A stretch of 39,493 bases of DNA, taken from NCBI RefSeq assembly GCF_000559085.1, contig NZ_JALN02000005.1, positions 1 through 39,493 on the forward strand, given 5' to 3'. Origin of the DNA: Mycolicibacterium aromaticivorans JS19b1 = JCM 16368 (lineage in GTDB: Bacteria > Actinomycetota > Actinomycetes > Mycobacteriales > Mycobacteriaceae). Under the pieces are notes generated by a model. It was not told where the DNA came from. It made no database searches and saw nothing but the letters and a program-made list of their open reading frames with translations. The translations under genes were made by a program, and so were the position numbers. Shown piece by piece: positions 23,484 to 32,047 of the stretch (positions within the stretch are counted from its first letter, which is position 1; every line of letters starts with the position of its first letter).

Positions 23484-24870
23484 GGGACTGTGGATCTAAC
23501 GGTGTTTCCGGCACTGACACGCTGAGTGATGCTCGGCGAGAAAGGTGCCGTGATGACGACACTGGACGATGTGGCGAAGAAGAAGGCGGCTGAGCAGTCC
23601 GAAGGCCAGAAGGCTGCGGTCGAACTGGTCCGATTGGCCCAGGAGCAGGGCTTGTCGCTGACCGGGCCCGACGGGCTGCTCAAGCAGTTGACCAAGACGG
23701 TCCTCGAGACCGCGCTCAATGAGGAGATGACCGAGCACCTCGGCTATGAGAAACACGACCCGCCCGAGACGGGGTCGGGCAACATCCGCAACGGCACCCG
23801 CACCAAGACGGTGCTGACCGACACCACCGGCCCGGTCGAACTTGACGTGCCGCGCGATCGGGCATCGACCTTCGAGCCTCAGATCGTCAAGAAACGCCAA
23901 CGTCGCCTGAACGGCGTGGACGAGGTCGTGCTGTCGCTGTACGCGAAGGGCTTGACCACCGGTGAGATCTCGGCGCACTTCGCCGAGATCTACGGGGCGT
24001 CGGTATCCAAAGAGACGATCAGCCGCATCACCGACAAGGTGCTTGAGGAGATGAACGACTGGTCGGTGCGACCGCTGGATGAAACCTACGCCGCGATCTT
24101 CATCGACGCGATCGTGGTCAAGGTCCGCGACGGCCAAGTCGCCAACCGGCCGTTCTACGCTGCCATCGGGGTCACCCTGGCCGGGGAACGCGACATCCTC
24201 GGCTTGTGGGCCGGCACCGGCGGGGAGGGCGCCAAGTTCTGGATGAGCGTGCTCACCGACCTACGCAACCGCGGCATCAAGGACACCTTCTTCGTCGTCT
24301 GCGACGGGCTCAAGGGACTGCCCGAGGTGGTGGGCAATGTGTGGCCGCAGGCGATCGTGCAGACGTGCATCATTCATCTGCTGCGCAACACTTTTCGGCT
24401 CACGTCCCGCAAGTACTGGGACGAGATCAAGGGCGACGTCAAGCCGATCTACACTGCGGTCAACGCGACCGCGGCTCGGGCGGCGTTCGACGAGCTGGCC
24501 GAGAAATGGGGGCAGCGCTACCCGGCAGTGATCCGGCTCTGGGACAACGCCTGGGCGGAGTTCATTCCGTTCCTGGACTACGACGTGGAGATCCGGCGAG
24601 TGATCTGCTCGACGAACGCGATCGAGTCGCTCAACGCCCGCTACCGCCGCGCGATCAAGGCCCGCGGACACTTCCCCTCCGAGCAGGCGGCGCTCAAGTG
24701 CCTGTATCTGGTGACCCGATCACTGGACCCGACCGGTGTCGGCAGGGCACGATGGACGATGCGGTGGAAACCTGCCCTCAATGCGTTCGCGATCACCTTC
24801 GCCGACCGATTCCCGGCAGCCGAAACCTACTGATGAAAAACGCCGGAAACACCGTTAGCGAGATAGACCC
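23484..24870 (+). mobile_element. IS256-family element, complete copy 1 (1387 bp)
   Basis: Terminal inverted repeats share CTAACGGTGTTTCCGGC and begin GGGACTGTGG (left) and, reverse-complemented, GGGTCTATCT (right). An exact 8-bp target duplication, CAATAGGT, flanks it at 23476-23483 and 24871-24878. It encodes one transposase. A second, identical-looking copy lies inverted at 27976-29362. Confidence 0.93.
23553..24833 (+). CDS. IS256-family transposase
   Basis: A DDE transposase of 426 residues, the usual length for IS256/Mutator-type elements. The catalytic residues are visible as Asp185 (AIFIDAIVVK), Asp251 (FFVVCDGLKGL) and Glu358 (STNAIESLNARYRRA), with the C-x-x-H motif QTCIIHLLRN between them. 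The N-terminal part carries the DNA-binding region. ATG 23553 is preferred over ATG 23526 because AAAGG stands 8 bases before it. The protein is identical to that of the inverted copy, so both insertions are recent. Confidence 0.93.
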   Translation: MTTLDDVAKKKAAEQSEGQKAAVELVRLAQEQGLSLTGPDGLLKQLTKTVLETALNEEMTEHLGYEKHDPPETGSGNIRNGTRTKTVLTDTTGPVELDVPRDRASTFEPQIVKKRQRRLNGVDEVVLSLYAKGLTTGEISAHFAEIYGASVSKETISRITDKVLEEMNDWSVRPLDETYAAIFIDAIVVKVRDGQVANRPFYAAIGVTLAGERDILGLWAGTGGEGAKFWMSVLTDLRNRGIKDTFFVVCDGLKGLPEVVGNVWPQAIVQTCIIHLLRNTFRLTSRKYWDEIKGDVKPIYTAVNATAARAAFDELAEKWGQRYPAVIRLWDNAWAEFIPFLDYDVEIRRVICSTNAIESLNARYRRAIKARGHFPSEQAALKCLYLVTRSLDPTGVGRARWTMRWKPALNAFAITFADRFPAAETY

Positions 24871-24938
24871 CAATAGGTGGGCGTGCTAACTCGCGCCCAC
24901 AGTTGGGGAGTTAAGGCATGGCAGTGCACTGAGAATTT

Positions 24939-24968
24939 CCGGAGAACACCGGTAACGAGATAAGCCCC
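24939..24968 (+). mobile_element. Relic right end of a related IS256-type element
   Basis: The bases CCGGAGAACACCGG / TAACGAGATAAGCCCC (contiguous here) match the right end of the intact IS (CCGGAAACACCGTTAGCGAG...) with a one-base gap and a few substitutions. It lies 4 bases from the traA stop codon. No transposase remains in front of it. It is the footprint of an older, diverged insertion. Confidence 0.55.
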
Positions 24969-24971
24969 TGT

Positions 24972-27884
24972 TTAGAGGCTGAGGTCATAGCCGGAATCTT
25001 GTTCGCGGTGTTGGCTGCGGTCCAGGTCGAGGTGCCGGTCAAGTGCCTGATCTTGTTGTGCGCGTTGGGTTTTCTGGTAGGTACTGCGGCGTCGGGTGAC
25101 CGCCTGGTGGTGTTCGGCGACCAGGGAAGCGACCTGCTCGGGCAGGTATTGGGTAGGGGTGTCGGCGGCGATCTGGTGCGCGGTGTGGGCGGGTTCGTCG
25201 CGGCCGATGATCTGCCGTAGCGCGTGGGCGGCCTGGGTGGTGGTGCCGCGCTGGACGAGGTGCACCCCCTCACCGGGGGCGCTGTGTTGATGGTCAGCTT
25301 CGGTGGGGTCGCGGTGGTAGAGGTAGGCGCGGTTGGATGCCCGGCCACGGGTAAGGGCGACGTAGGCCAGGTTGCGGCTGGCAGTGTCAGCGAGCACGGT
25401 ATGGGTGGTGTCGGCGGTGACGCCCTGGGCGGCGTGCACGGTGACCGCGTGCCCGAGCTGCACCTGCTCGCGCAGGTAATCGCGGTCGAAGACGGCCCAC
25501 GCGCCGTCGCTGATGCGGCGGGCGGCGATGCGAGGGTGCTCGCGGTTGTCGTCGACTTTGACCACGCGCCAGCGTTGCCCGTTGCGCACCGGCGCCTCAG
25601 CCAGGATTTGGGTGCGGTTGTCGGCTTGGTAGACGGTGATGGTCGGGTCGTTACGCCGGCTGATGACCACATCCCCGGTGGTGATGTGGTGCCCGCGGGC
25701 TGCGGTCACCGTGGTGGTGTCGCGCCCTGCGGCGGTGCGCTCGGTGACGGTCTGATCGTGGACACGACGATTCAACGCATCACACATCTCCACCGTGTCG
25801 GCCAGCAGCAGGGCGTCTTTACCGGCCGCGAGATCGGTCTGGTGGGCGGCCAGCGCGTCGGCGGCCATGGTGACCTGATCCCCCGTGTGGAGTCGGTCGT
25901 GGTTGCGGTACCAGTTGATCGCGCGGCGCACCGGCGCCGGCCCGCCCTCCCGCAGCGCTAGCGACGCCGCGCGTTCGGCCGGATCGTGCTGGCGCCACAC
26001 CTCCGTCAGGCGCTGCGCCCAGGGCAACTCGTCACACAGTTGGGCGAACATTCCCCCCCGGGCTTGGACAGGCTCGAGCTGATGAGCATCGCCGACCAGG
26101 ACGGTTTTGGTTCCCGCCGTCGTGGTGGCTGACAGGAGTTGGCGCCAGTGGTCGGTGCCGACCATGCCGGCTTCATCAACCACGACCACATCAAAGGGAC
26201 CCAACTGCAGCCGGCCATCGGCGAGGCGGGCCAGGGCGCTGTGCATGGTGTAGCCCTCGCTGGCCGCCCCTTCGGCGACGGCGACGTCGACGGCTTTTCC
26301 GGTGGGGGCGATCACGATCATCCGCGCTTTATGGCGTTTTTCGATGATGGTGCGCAACGCGCGCATGGAGGTGGTCTTCCCCGCCCCGGCCGGCGCGCTC
26401 AACGGCACCACCAACTGCGGGGTGGAGGCGATCGCGGTCACCACCTGATGCTGCTGATCCGACACGCCCAGCGCGGCTGCGGTGTGCTCGGGGTGCACCC
26501 ACGCCATCGCCCGCACCGCGTGAGCGTCGACGAGGTCGAACACGCGGCGCTCCTCCGCCAAAATCAGGTCAACCGTATAGCGCTGCGAGCCTTCACGTTG
26601 ATGCGCCAACCGCGGCGCGGTCAACCGCATCCCCACCGCGTCCACCGCGGCCTCGATGAGCTGGCGCGGCATCCCCGCGCCAGCTCCGCCACCGCTGGCG
26701 GGGTCGGCGTCGTCGACGAGTAGCGGCAGTTGGGCGCCGATGATTTCGACCAGATCCGCCCGCGTCAACGCCGCCTTATCCCCCCGGGCCGCCATTGCCG
26801 CCACCGCCCGCCGATCCACCACCACACCGCCACGACGCGACACGCGTGCCGCGGCGGTGCGCGCGGCTTCCTCGCGCGCGGCGCGGGCCTCACGCTGCGC
26901 CGCACGCGACAGCACCAGACCACGCGTGTCGGCGCGCCATCCCGCACGCAGTTCAGCCCAGGACATCGACTCGGGTTTACGCGGCCGGGTGGCCTTCTGC
27001 GCGACCGCCAACTGCCCCTGCGACAACCCCGCACCCCCCTCAACGAGGGTCAGATTTGAGGCCGCCCACTGCCGCAATTGCGTCGACCGTTGTGACCATG
27101 CGGCGATATTTTTCGGGTCGATTCCGGCGACCTCCGCCATCCCCGTGGAGGGGTCGATCGGCCCCCACTCGATACCGGTCAGCCGATGCAGTTCATAGCG
27201 CAGGGTGGCCTGATAAATGATCCCCGCCGCCCGGGCTTCATGGAACAAACTGGTGCCGTCAATCGACACCAGCCGGCCATCAGCGCGGGCTTGGCGGTTG
27301 GGCACCAACACGTGGGTGTGCAGGTGCGGATCACCCGCCCGTGAGGTCTCATGCTGGTAGGCCGCCGCCACCAAACCGGGCAGTTTGTGGAGGTCCTTTA
27401 GCCCGGTGACGGGGTTGTGCATCCGGGTGTAGCCGGCATGGTCGGCCAGGTATTCGAGAGCCTCGGCGAGCGCCGTCTGGTGCGCCGCGGACACTGCTTT
27501 GTCGATCACGTCATCCCCGAACGCGCGCACCAACGACACGGACTTCGGAGCGCAAAACGTCAAATCAAACCCGTGCACACCCGTCGTGCCGTGCGCACGT
27601 CCACACTCCCCACTGGGGGCCACACCCTCATCCAGCCAGCGCGCCACCACCTCCGGATCAGCATCCCCACCGCCGCGTTCACTGCCACTCAACCCGACCA
27701 AATCCGCCGCCGCACGAGCATCCCCCGCGCACGCCCACACCGGGGTGCGAGTGTCGCGTTCGGCGTAATACTCCGCCAACCCACCATTAGCCCGCTGACG
27801 GTCTTTCACCGCATCACCCACCGCCCGCGCGGTGTCGTTGTAATAGTTCACCGACCACAACGACAACTTCGCCACCGTCAACAA
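24972..27884 (-). CDS. traA: MobF-family conjugative relaxase-helicase (TraA/TrwC-like)
   Basis: A 970-residue relaxase that nicks one strand at oriT and unwinds it for transfer. The N-terminal relaxase domain (1-300) has the tyrosine pair in SVNYYND (Tyr14, Tyr15) and the metal-binding histidines HETSRAGDPHLHTHV (187, 189, 191). A RecD-like helicase follows, with Walker A PAGAGKTT (497-504), VVVVDEAGM (near 560) and a late superfamily-1 motif GHAVTVHAAQGVT. The start is TTG 27884, after a GAGGGGGG about 12 bases upstream; the LTVAKLS beginning is typical of actinobacterial members. It is complete, but boxed in by two inverted IS copies. No type IV secretion or coupling-protein gene is in the window, so the plasmid is probably only mobilizable. 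Confidence 0.93.
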   Translation of the reverse strand: MLTVAKLSLWSVNYYNDTARAVGDAVKDRQRANGGLAEYYAERDTRTPVWACAGDARAAADLVGLSGSERGGGDADPEVVARWLDEGVAPSGECGRAHGTTGVHGFDLTFCAPKSVSLVRAFGDDVIDKAVSAAHQTALAEALEYLADHAGYTRMHNPVTGLKDLHKLPGLVAAAYQHETSRAGDPHLHTHVLVPNRQARADGRLVSIDGTSLFHEARAAGIIYQATLRYELHRLTGIEWGPIDPSTGMAEVAGIDPKNIAAWSQRSTQLRQWAASNLTLVEGGAGLSQGQLAVAQKATRPRKPESMSWAELRAGWRADTRGLVLSRAAQREARAAREEAARTAAARVSRRGGVVVDRRAVAAMAARGDKAALTRADLVEIIGAQLPLLVDDADPASGGGAGAGMPRQLIEAAVDAVGMRLTAPRLAHQREGSQRYTVDLILAEERRVFDLVDAHAVRAMAWVHPEHTAAALGVSDQQHQVVTAIASTPQLVVPLSAPAGAGKTTSMRALRTIIEKRHKARMIVIAPTGKAVDVAVAEGAASEGYTMHSALARLADGRLQLGPFDVVVVDEAGMVGTDHWRQLLSATTTAGTKTVLVGDAHQLEPVQARGGMFAQLCDELPWAQRLTEVWRQHDPAERAASLALREGGPAPVRRAINWYRNHDRLHTGDQVTMAADALAAHQTDLAAGKDALLLADTVEMCDALNRRVHDQTVTERTAAGRDTTTVTAARGHHITTGDVVISRRNDPTITVYQADNRTQILAEAPVRNGQRWRVVKVDDNREHPRIAARRISDGAWAVFDRDYLREQVQLGHAVTVHAAQGVTADTTHTVLADTASRNLAYVALTRGRASNRAYLYHRDPTEADHQHSAPGEGVHLVQRGTTTQAAHALRQIIGRDEPAHTAHQIAADTPTQYLPEQVASLVAEHHQAVTRRRSTYQKTQRAQQDQALDRHLDLDRSQHREQDSGYDLSL

Positions 27885-27975
27885 CCCGCACCACCCCCCT
27901 CAGACCTCGCCGGGGCCGCCCGCCGCAACGGCTAGGGCGACGCTACGACGGACGGCACCACCAGCCTCGCCCAAC

Positions 27976-29362
27976 GGGTCTATCTCGCTAACGGTGTTTC
28001 CGGCGTTTTTCATCAGTAGGTTTCGGCTGCCGGGAATCGGTCGGCGAAGGTGATCGCGAACGCATTGAGGGCAGGTTTCCACCGCATCGTCCATCGTGCC
28101 CTGCCGACACCGGTCGGGTCCAGTGATCGGGTCACCAGATACAGGCACTTGAGCGCCGCCTGCTCGGAGGGGAAGTGTCCGCGGGCCTTGATCGCGCGGC
28201 GGTAGCGGGCGTTGAGCGACTCGATCGCGTTCGTCGAGCAGATCACTCGCCGGATCTCCACGTCGTAGTCCAGGAACGGAATGAACTCCGCCCAGGCGTT
28301 GTCCCAGAGCCGGATCACTGCCGGGTAGCGCTGCCCCCATTTCTCGGCCAGCTCGTCGAACGCCGCCCGAGCCGCGGTCGCGTTGACCGCAGTGTAGATC
28401 GGCTTGACGTCGCCCTTGATCTCGTCCCAGTACTTGCGGGACGTGAGCCGAAAAGTGTTGCGCAGCAGATGAATGATGCACGTCTGCACGATCGCCTGCG
28501 GCCACACATTGCCCACCACCTCGGGCAGTCCCTTGAGCCCGTCGCAGACGACGAAGAAGGTGTCCTTGATGCCGCGGTTGCGTAGGTCGGTGAGCACGCT
28601 CATCCAGAACTTGGCGCCCTCCCCGCCGGTGCCGGCCCACAAGCCGAGGATGTCGCGTTCCCCGGCCAGGGTGACCCCGATGGCAGCGTAGAACGGCCGG
28701 TTGGCGACTTGGCCGTCGCGGACCTTGACCACGATCGCGTCGATGAAGATCGCGGCGTAGGTTTCATCCAGCGGTCGCACCGACCAGTCGTTCATCTCCT
28801 CAAGCACCTTGTCGGTGATGCGGCTGATCGTCTCTTTGGATACCGACGCCCCGTAGATCTCGGCGAAGTGCGCCGAGATCTCACCGGTGGTCAAGCCCTT
28901 CGCGTACAGCGACAGCACGACCTCGTCCACGCCGTTCAGGCGACGTTGGCGTTTCTTGACGATCTGAGGCTCGAAGGTCGATGCCCGATCGCGCGGCACG
29001 TCAAGTTCGACCGGGCCGGTGGTGTCGGTCAGCACCGTCTTGGTGCGGGTGCCGTTGCGGATGTTGCCCGACCCCGTCTCGGGCGGGTCGTGTTTCTCAT
29101 AGCCGAGGTGCTCGGTCATCTCCTCATTGAGCGCGGTCTCGAGGACCGTCTTGGTCAACTGCTTGAGCAGCCCGTCGGGCCCGGTCAGCGACAAGCCCTG
29201 CTCCTGGGCCAATCGGACCAGTTCGACCGCAGCCTTCTGGCCTTCGGACTGCTCAGCCGCCTTCTTCTTCGCCACATCGTCCAGTGTCGTCATCACGGCA
29301 CCTTTCTCGCCGAGCATCACTCAGCGTGTCAGTGCCGGAAACACCGTTAGATCCACAGTCCC
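27976..29362 (-). mobile_element. IS256-family element, complete copy 2 (1387 bp, inverted)
   Basis: Same length and termini as 23484-24870, in opposite orientation. It is flanked by its own exact 8-bp target duplication CGCCCAAC (27968-27975 and 29363-29370), so it arrived by a separate transposition. It sits between traA and rep, separating traA from its natural upstream region. The outer part is seen again at 1-927. Confidence 0.93.
28013..29293 (-). CDS. IS256-family transposase (inverted copy)
   Basis: Identical in protein sequence to the 426-residue transposase at 23553-24833, with the same catalytic Asp185, Asp251 and Glu358. The start is ATG 29293 with AAAGG upstream. This is the intact version of the partial gene at 1-858. 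Confidence 0.93.
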   Translation of the reverse strand: MTTLDDVAKKKAAEQSEGQKAAVELVRLAQEQGLSLTGPDGLLKQLTKTVLETALNEEMTEHLGYEKHDPPETGSGNIRNGTRTKTVLTDTTGPVELDVPRDRASTFEPQIVKKRQRRLNGVDEVVLSLYAKGLTTGEISAHFAEIYGASVSKETISRITDKVLEEMNDWSVRPLDETYAAIFIDAIVVKVRDGQVANRPFYAAIGVTLAGERDILGLWAGTGGEGAKFWMSVLTDLRNRGIKDTFFVVCDGLKGLPEVVGNVWPQAIVQTCIIHLLRNTFRLTSRKYWDEIKGDVKPIYTAVNATAARAAFDELAEKWGQRYPAVIRLWDNAWAEFIPFLDYDVEIRRVICSTNAIESLNARYRRAIKARGHFPSEQAALKCLYLVTRSLDPTGVGRARWTMRWKPALNAFAITFADRFPAAETY

Positions 29363-29391
29363 CGCCCAACTTGTGCAAATGTGCCAGACAT

Positions 29392-29413
29392 CCTACTAGG
29401 CGATTGGAGTAGG
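29392..29413. other. Candidate oriT inverted repeat
   Basis: Perfect arms CCTACT / AGTAGG with a 10-base spacer, followed by TATTCTGG. It lies in the traA-rep intergenic region, where MobF plasmids often carry oriT, now on the far side of the IS insertion from traA. Position and the inverted repeat are the only support. Confidence 0.3.
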
Positions 29414-29519
29414 TATTCTGGTGGCAGTGAACCCCCGGGGGGTGGCGAGTAAGTGATTTGATGGGTGGCGGCGCATGGGGCGGTGGAGATCGGTAGAAGC
29501 AGCGGTGTTGGACGAGCTG

Positions 29520-30830
29520 TTATGTCTGCTGGAGGAGCGTGAGGACACCGTCGGCCTCGACGCGTTGATGAGCTATCTCGTGGACGGCGTCAGCGTTCCC
29601 GCCTACCGACCACCGGGCCAGTTGTGGGACATCGCCACCGTCGGGCCGGAGGCACCGCCCACTGTCCTCTGAGGTGTCGAGAGACGTCTCCGGAACGTCC
29701 CACGGTGGGTGGGCAGGACGAGCGCGCAGTATGCGGCGGATCTCGTGCTGGGCGGCGGCGATGCGTGCGTGTTGGGCGGCGGTCAACGGCACCGGGTGCG
29801 GCGTCTTCTGGTCGATGCGGTCGGCGGCGCAGCCGCCGACCTTTGTCGGGGGCTGCGCGGTGGTCCAGGTGAGTCGTCGGAGTCGGCTGGACAGGAACGC
29901 GCCGGGGTTGGTGATGTGGTCGGGCCAGGTCGCGCCGCGGGCGCGCATGTCGGCGTTCAGCGCGTCGGTGATGTCCTGTGCTGTCCATACCAGCGGGTCG
30001 ATACCGGCTGCGGTGAGCGCATCGCAGATGGTGCCGATGTGGACGCGGTCGAGGCCGTGGGCCGCAGCGACGAGGGCCGCGGCGAGGCGTTGGGTGGCCA
30101 GTGGTCGCGGTGTGGTCCGCCGGGGCGGGCACACTGCACGGGTTTTGAATCCCTTTCGTGAATCTTCATGAGCGGGCGCGCTGGCGCGCCCGCTTGGTGA
30201 GTTTCTCCCTACGGGAGTTAAAAGACTAAGACCGCCTGACGGCGGTAGGTGGAAATCCTGCACAGGGTCATGCACAGGACGAGGCGATGCCGGGCGGGCT
30301 TCGCGGCGCGGCACCAGGTGGTACACCGAGGGTCTACGGCCGACGCTGGGGGTGCCCGGTGAGCCGTGTCCGCGTTGGGCCTCCACGGCCCATTGGGAGG
30401 CCCGTAGGACCCGCCAGGCGGCCGTAATGGTGCGTACGTCACAGCCCACCCGGGCGGCGATGGTGGCACGGGTTACGGCGACGTGGCGGCCGGTGGCGTG
30501 ATCGGCGTGCTCGGCCATCACCCCGGCGATCGACAACAGCGTCGTCGCGGTGATCGACACCCGCTGCTCCGTGCACAGCTGGCCCAGGGCCGGCGACTGC
30601 GCCCAACGCTGGAGCCCGTCGAGCCAACTGCTGCGGCTGGTCCACATCGGCGCCCGCGGCCCACACGCGCCGGCGCGCTCGACCCAGCCGCGGCGGCGCT
30701 CATTGTTCAGCGCTCGGGCGACGTGCGGTGTGGGCGCGATAGCGGCGCCCAGCGGCGCCGGCCACGCACTGCTCACCCGAGCTGATCGGGCGGTGAGGAA
30801 GTCACGATTTGCGCACTGATTGCGCGCCAT
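29520..30830 (-). CDS. Two-domain HTH plasmid replication protein (Rep-like)
   Basis: Intact copy, 436 residues from ATG 30830 (MARNQCANRDF); an in-frame TTG at 30878 would add 16. The first half contains a winged-HTH-like region at about 105-190 (TATTLLSIAGVMAEHAD, TRATIAARVGCDVRTITAAW, RRPSVYHLVPRR). A proline/arginine-rich linker with NSPSGRASAP follows. The second half carries HGLDRVHIGTICDALTAAGID and ITNPGAFLSSRLRRL, motifs I recall from mycobacterial plasmid replication proteins. Its place beside traA and oriT, with an antisense RNA over its leader, supports a replication role. The linker region of the DNA has three consecutive hairpins, including perfect 10-base arms at 30171-30194. 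Replication function is inferred. Confidence 0.65.
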   Translation of the reverse strand: MARNQCANRDFLTARSARVSSAWPAPLGAAIAPTPHVARALNNERRRGWVERAGACGPRAPMWTSRSSWLDGLQRWAQSPALGQLCTEQRVSITATTLLSIAGVMAEHADHATGRHVAVTRATIAARVGCDVRTITAAWRVLRASQWAVEAQRGHGSPGTPSVGRRPSVYHLVPRREARPASPRPVHDPVQDFHLPPSGGLSLLTPVGRNSPSGRASAPAHEDSRKGFKTRAVCPPRRTTPRPLATQRLAAALVAAAHGLDRVHIGTICDALTAAGIDPLVWTAQDITDALNADMRARGATWPDHITNPGAFLSSRLRRLTWTTAQPPTKVGGCAADRIDQKTPHPVPLTAAQHARIAAAQHEIRRILRARPAHPPWDVPETSLDTSEDSGRCLRPDGGDVPQLARWSVGGNADAVHEIAHQRVEADGVLTLLQQT

Positions 30831-30868
30831 TTCTGGAACGTCAGACAGGCGTGCGCTACCGTGAGAGC

Positions 30869-30978
30869 TGTCGGTCAAGACAGTCCCTTCGGGGAAATGG
30901 GTACGGAAGACCCGGAACCGAGTTCGCAGCTCGGTTTGAACCTCCAGACGTGGCCCCGCCTAAGGCGGGGCCTTCGTC
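30869..30978 (+). ncRNA. Structured RNA antisense to the rep leader (candidate copy-number RNA)
   Basis: A promoter with -35 TGGAAC (30834-30839), a 17-base spacer and -10 TACCGT (30857-30862) points away from rep. The predicted transcript has hairpins CTGTC/GACAG, TCCC-TTCG-GGGA (a UUCG tetraloop), AACCGAG/CTCGGTT with a 7-base loop, and a terminator GGCCCCGCC-TAA-GGCGGGGCC (30952-30972). It has no protein-like frame. Because rep starts at 30830 on the other strand, this RNA would be complementary to the rep 5' leader, the arrangement of countertranscribed copy-number RNAs. In copy 1 (2432-2540) the terminator lacks one base. Confidence 0.55.
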
Positions 30979-31065
30979 ATTCAGCGGGGGTTCCGCACAC
31001 CAGCTATTCAGATGTCACGTTTGGCCTTACGGCTAAGTCCAGCCAGCAGCCGCGGCGCATACCGG

Positions 31066-31269
31066 TCACATCGCCAGCGGCAGCTCCTCCCTTGACTTGT
31101 GAAGTGCAAGGACAAGCTCGGGATGGCCGACGTGCTCGGCTAGCAGGTCTGCGACGTACTGCCCCATCGGGATACCGAGCTCGGCCGCCCTCTGTTTGAC
31201 GATGTCGTAGACCACCCGAGGGGGGCGCGTCATGATCTGGGCGCGGTCACCTTTATGCGGTTGAGCCAT
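31066..31269 (-). CDS. Small RHH-like plasmid protein (67 aa)
   Basis: A 67-residue protein beginning MAQPHKGDRAQIMTRPP, with helices VVYDIVKQRAAELGIP and MGQYVADLLAEHVGHPEL and a polar end. The strand-helix-helix order and size recall small ribbon-helix-helix or antitoxin-like proteins widespread in mycobacterial plasmids and genomes. No toxin partner is adjacent. It lies upstream of rep in the same direction, with the antisense RNA in between, so it may join rep control. No clear Shine-Dalgarno is seen. This is the intact version of 2628-2830. Confidence 0.6.
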   Translation of the reverse strand: MAQPHKGDRAQIMTRPPRVVYDIVKQRAAELGIPMGQYVADLLAEHVGHPELVLALHKSREELPLAM

Positions 31270-31395
31270 GAGCAGGACTCTGCCAGCCGGAACAAGCTGT
31301 AACTGATAGCGACACGCGGTTTGTGTGGACCTGTGTGACGCGTGTGGTTCACGCGGCCGGGTGGCCTCTCCCCTGCTGTGCGCCCGTCATCGCGG

Positions 31396-31599
31396 TCATG
31401 GTCGTCTGGTGAGAATCGCGATGGCGGCTTGAATGACGACGCCCAGGATGGCGCCGATGACGCGTCCGGTATCTCCGATGGTGAGCTTGGATTCCGGGTT
31501 GCGGGCGTGGATGCGATCAGCGAGGACGCAGACCGTCACGACGGTAGCCACGACTCCGAGGATGGCGACGATCCACACGGCCAGGTCAGTTCCGCTCAT
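31396..31599 (-). CDS. Small two-helix membrane protein (67 aa), overlap copy
   Basis: Identical to 2957-3160: two hydrophobic helices around a KLTIGDTGR linker. Described there. Confidence 0.6.
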   Translation of the reverse strand: MSGTDLAVWIVAILGVVATVVTVCVLADRIHARNPESKLTIGDTGRVIGAILGVVIQAAIAILTRRP

Positions 31600-31855
31600 A
31601 GTTGATGCTCTTTCTCTGGTTGGTCGGGAAAGCGGCTCCCGGAGCGGGGCGTGAGAGCTCCGCTCTTTTCTTCTGGGCGGAACTGGGCTGTTTTCCACGG
31701 CACTGCCGCACCTTTCTCGTCGTGGCAACTCGGTCATTGGTGAAGTACCGGGGCGAGAGCTGTTTTCCGTCGTGCGGTGCGGCAGGTAGTTCTCTGGCAC
31801 TCATCGGGAGGTATATGCCGGTGGGGTGCAGCGGCGGGGTCGCGAGGTACGGGCC

Positions 31856-31951
31856 ATGAAAGAAGGGGTGCTTGGGGGTGTAGCTTTCACGCCCTCTAAT
31901 GACCTGCTGGAGGCCGATTTGCCGACAAGACGGGTGGTGACAATTTGGTAA
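31856..31951 (+). CDS. Possible 31-residue leader-coupled mini-protein
   Basis: ATG 31856 overlaps (ATGA) the stop of a 14-codon frame that starts at 31815 with GGGAGG 4 bases upstream. The product starts MKEGVLGGVAF and ends RRVVTIW, before the parA operator. The coupling is suggestive, but short frames like this arise by chance. Confidence 0.25.
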   Translation: MKEGVLGGVAFTPSNDLLEADLPTRRVVTIW

Positions 31952-31984
31952 CGACTCGCAGAAATACCGGGTCTACGTCGATAG

Positions 31985-32040
31985 ACGTAACGACGTAATA
32001 GCGTGTTGACGTATATGCGTCATTGCGCTGTGACGTAAGG
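31985..32040. repeat. 8-bp phased repeat array 1, overlap copy
   Basis: Same seven octamers as 3545-3600, directly upstream of parA. Confidence 0.7.
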
Positions 32041-32047
32041 TTTGGCC

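Noticed and set aside
23484..29362. Composite transposon made of two IS copies around traA
   Set aside because: Each IS is flanked by its own different 8-bp duplication, and the outermost 8-mers do not match, so the unit did not move as one.
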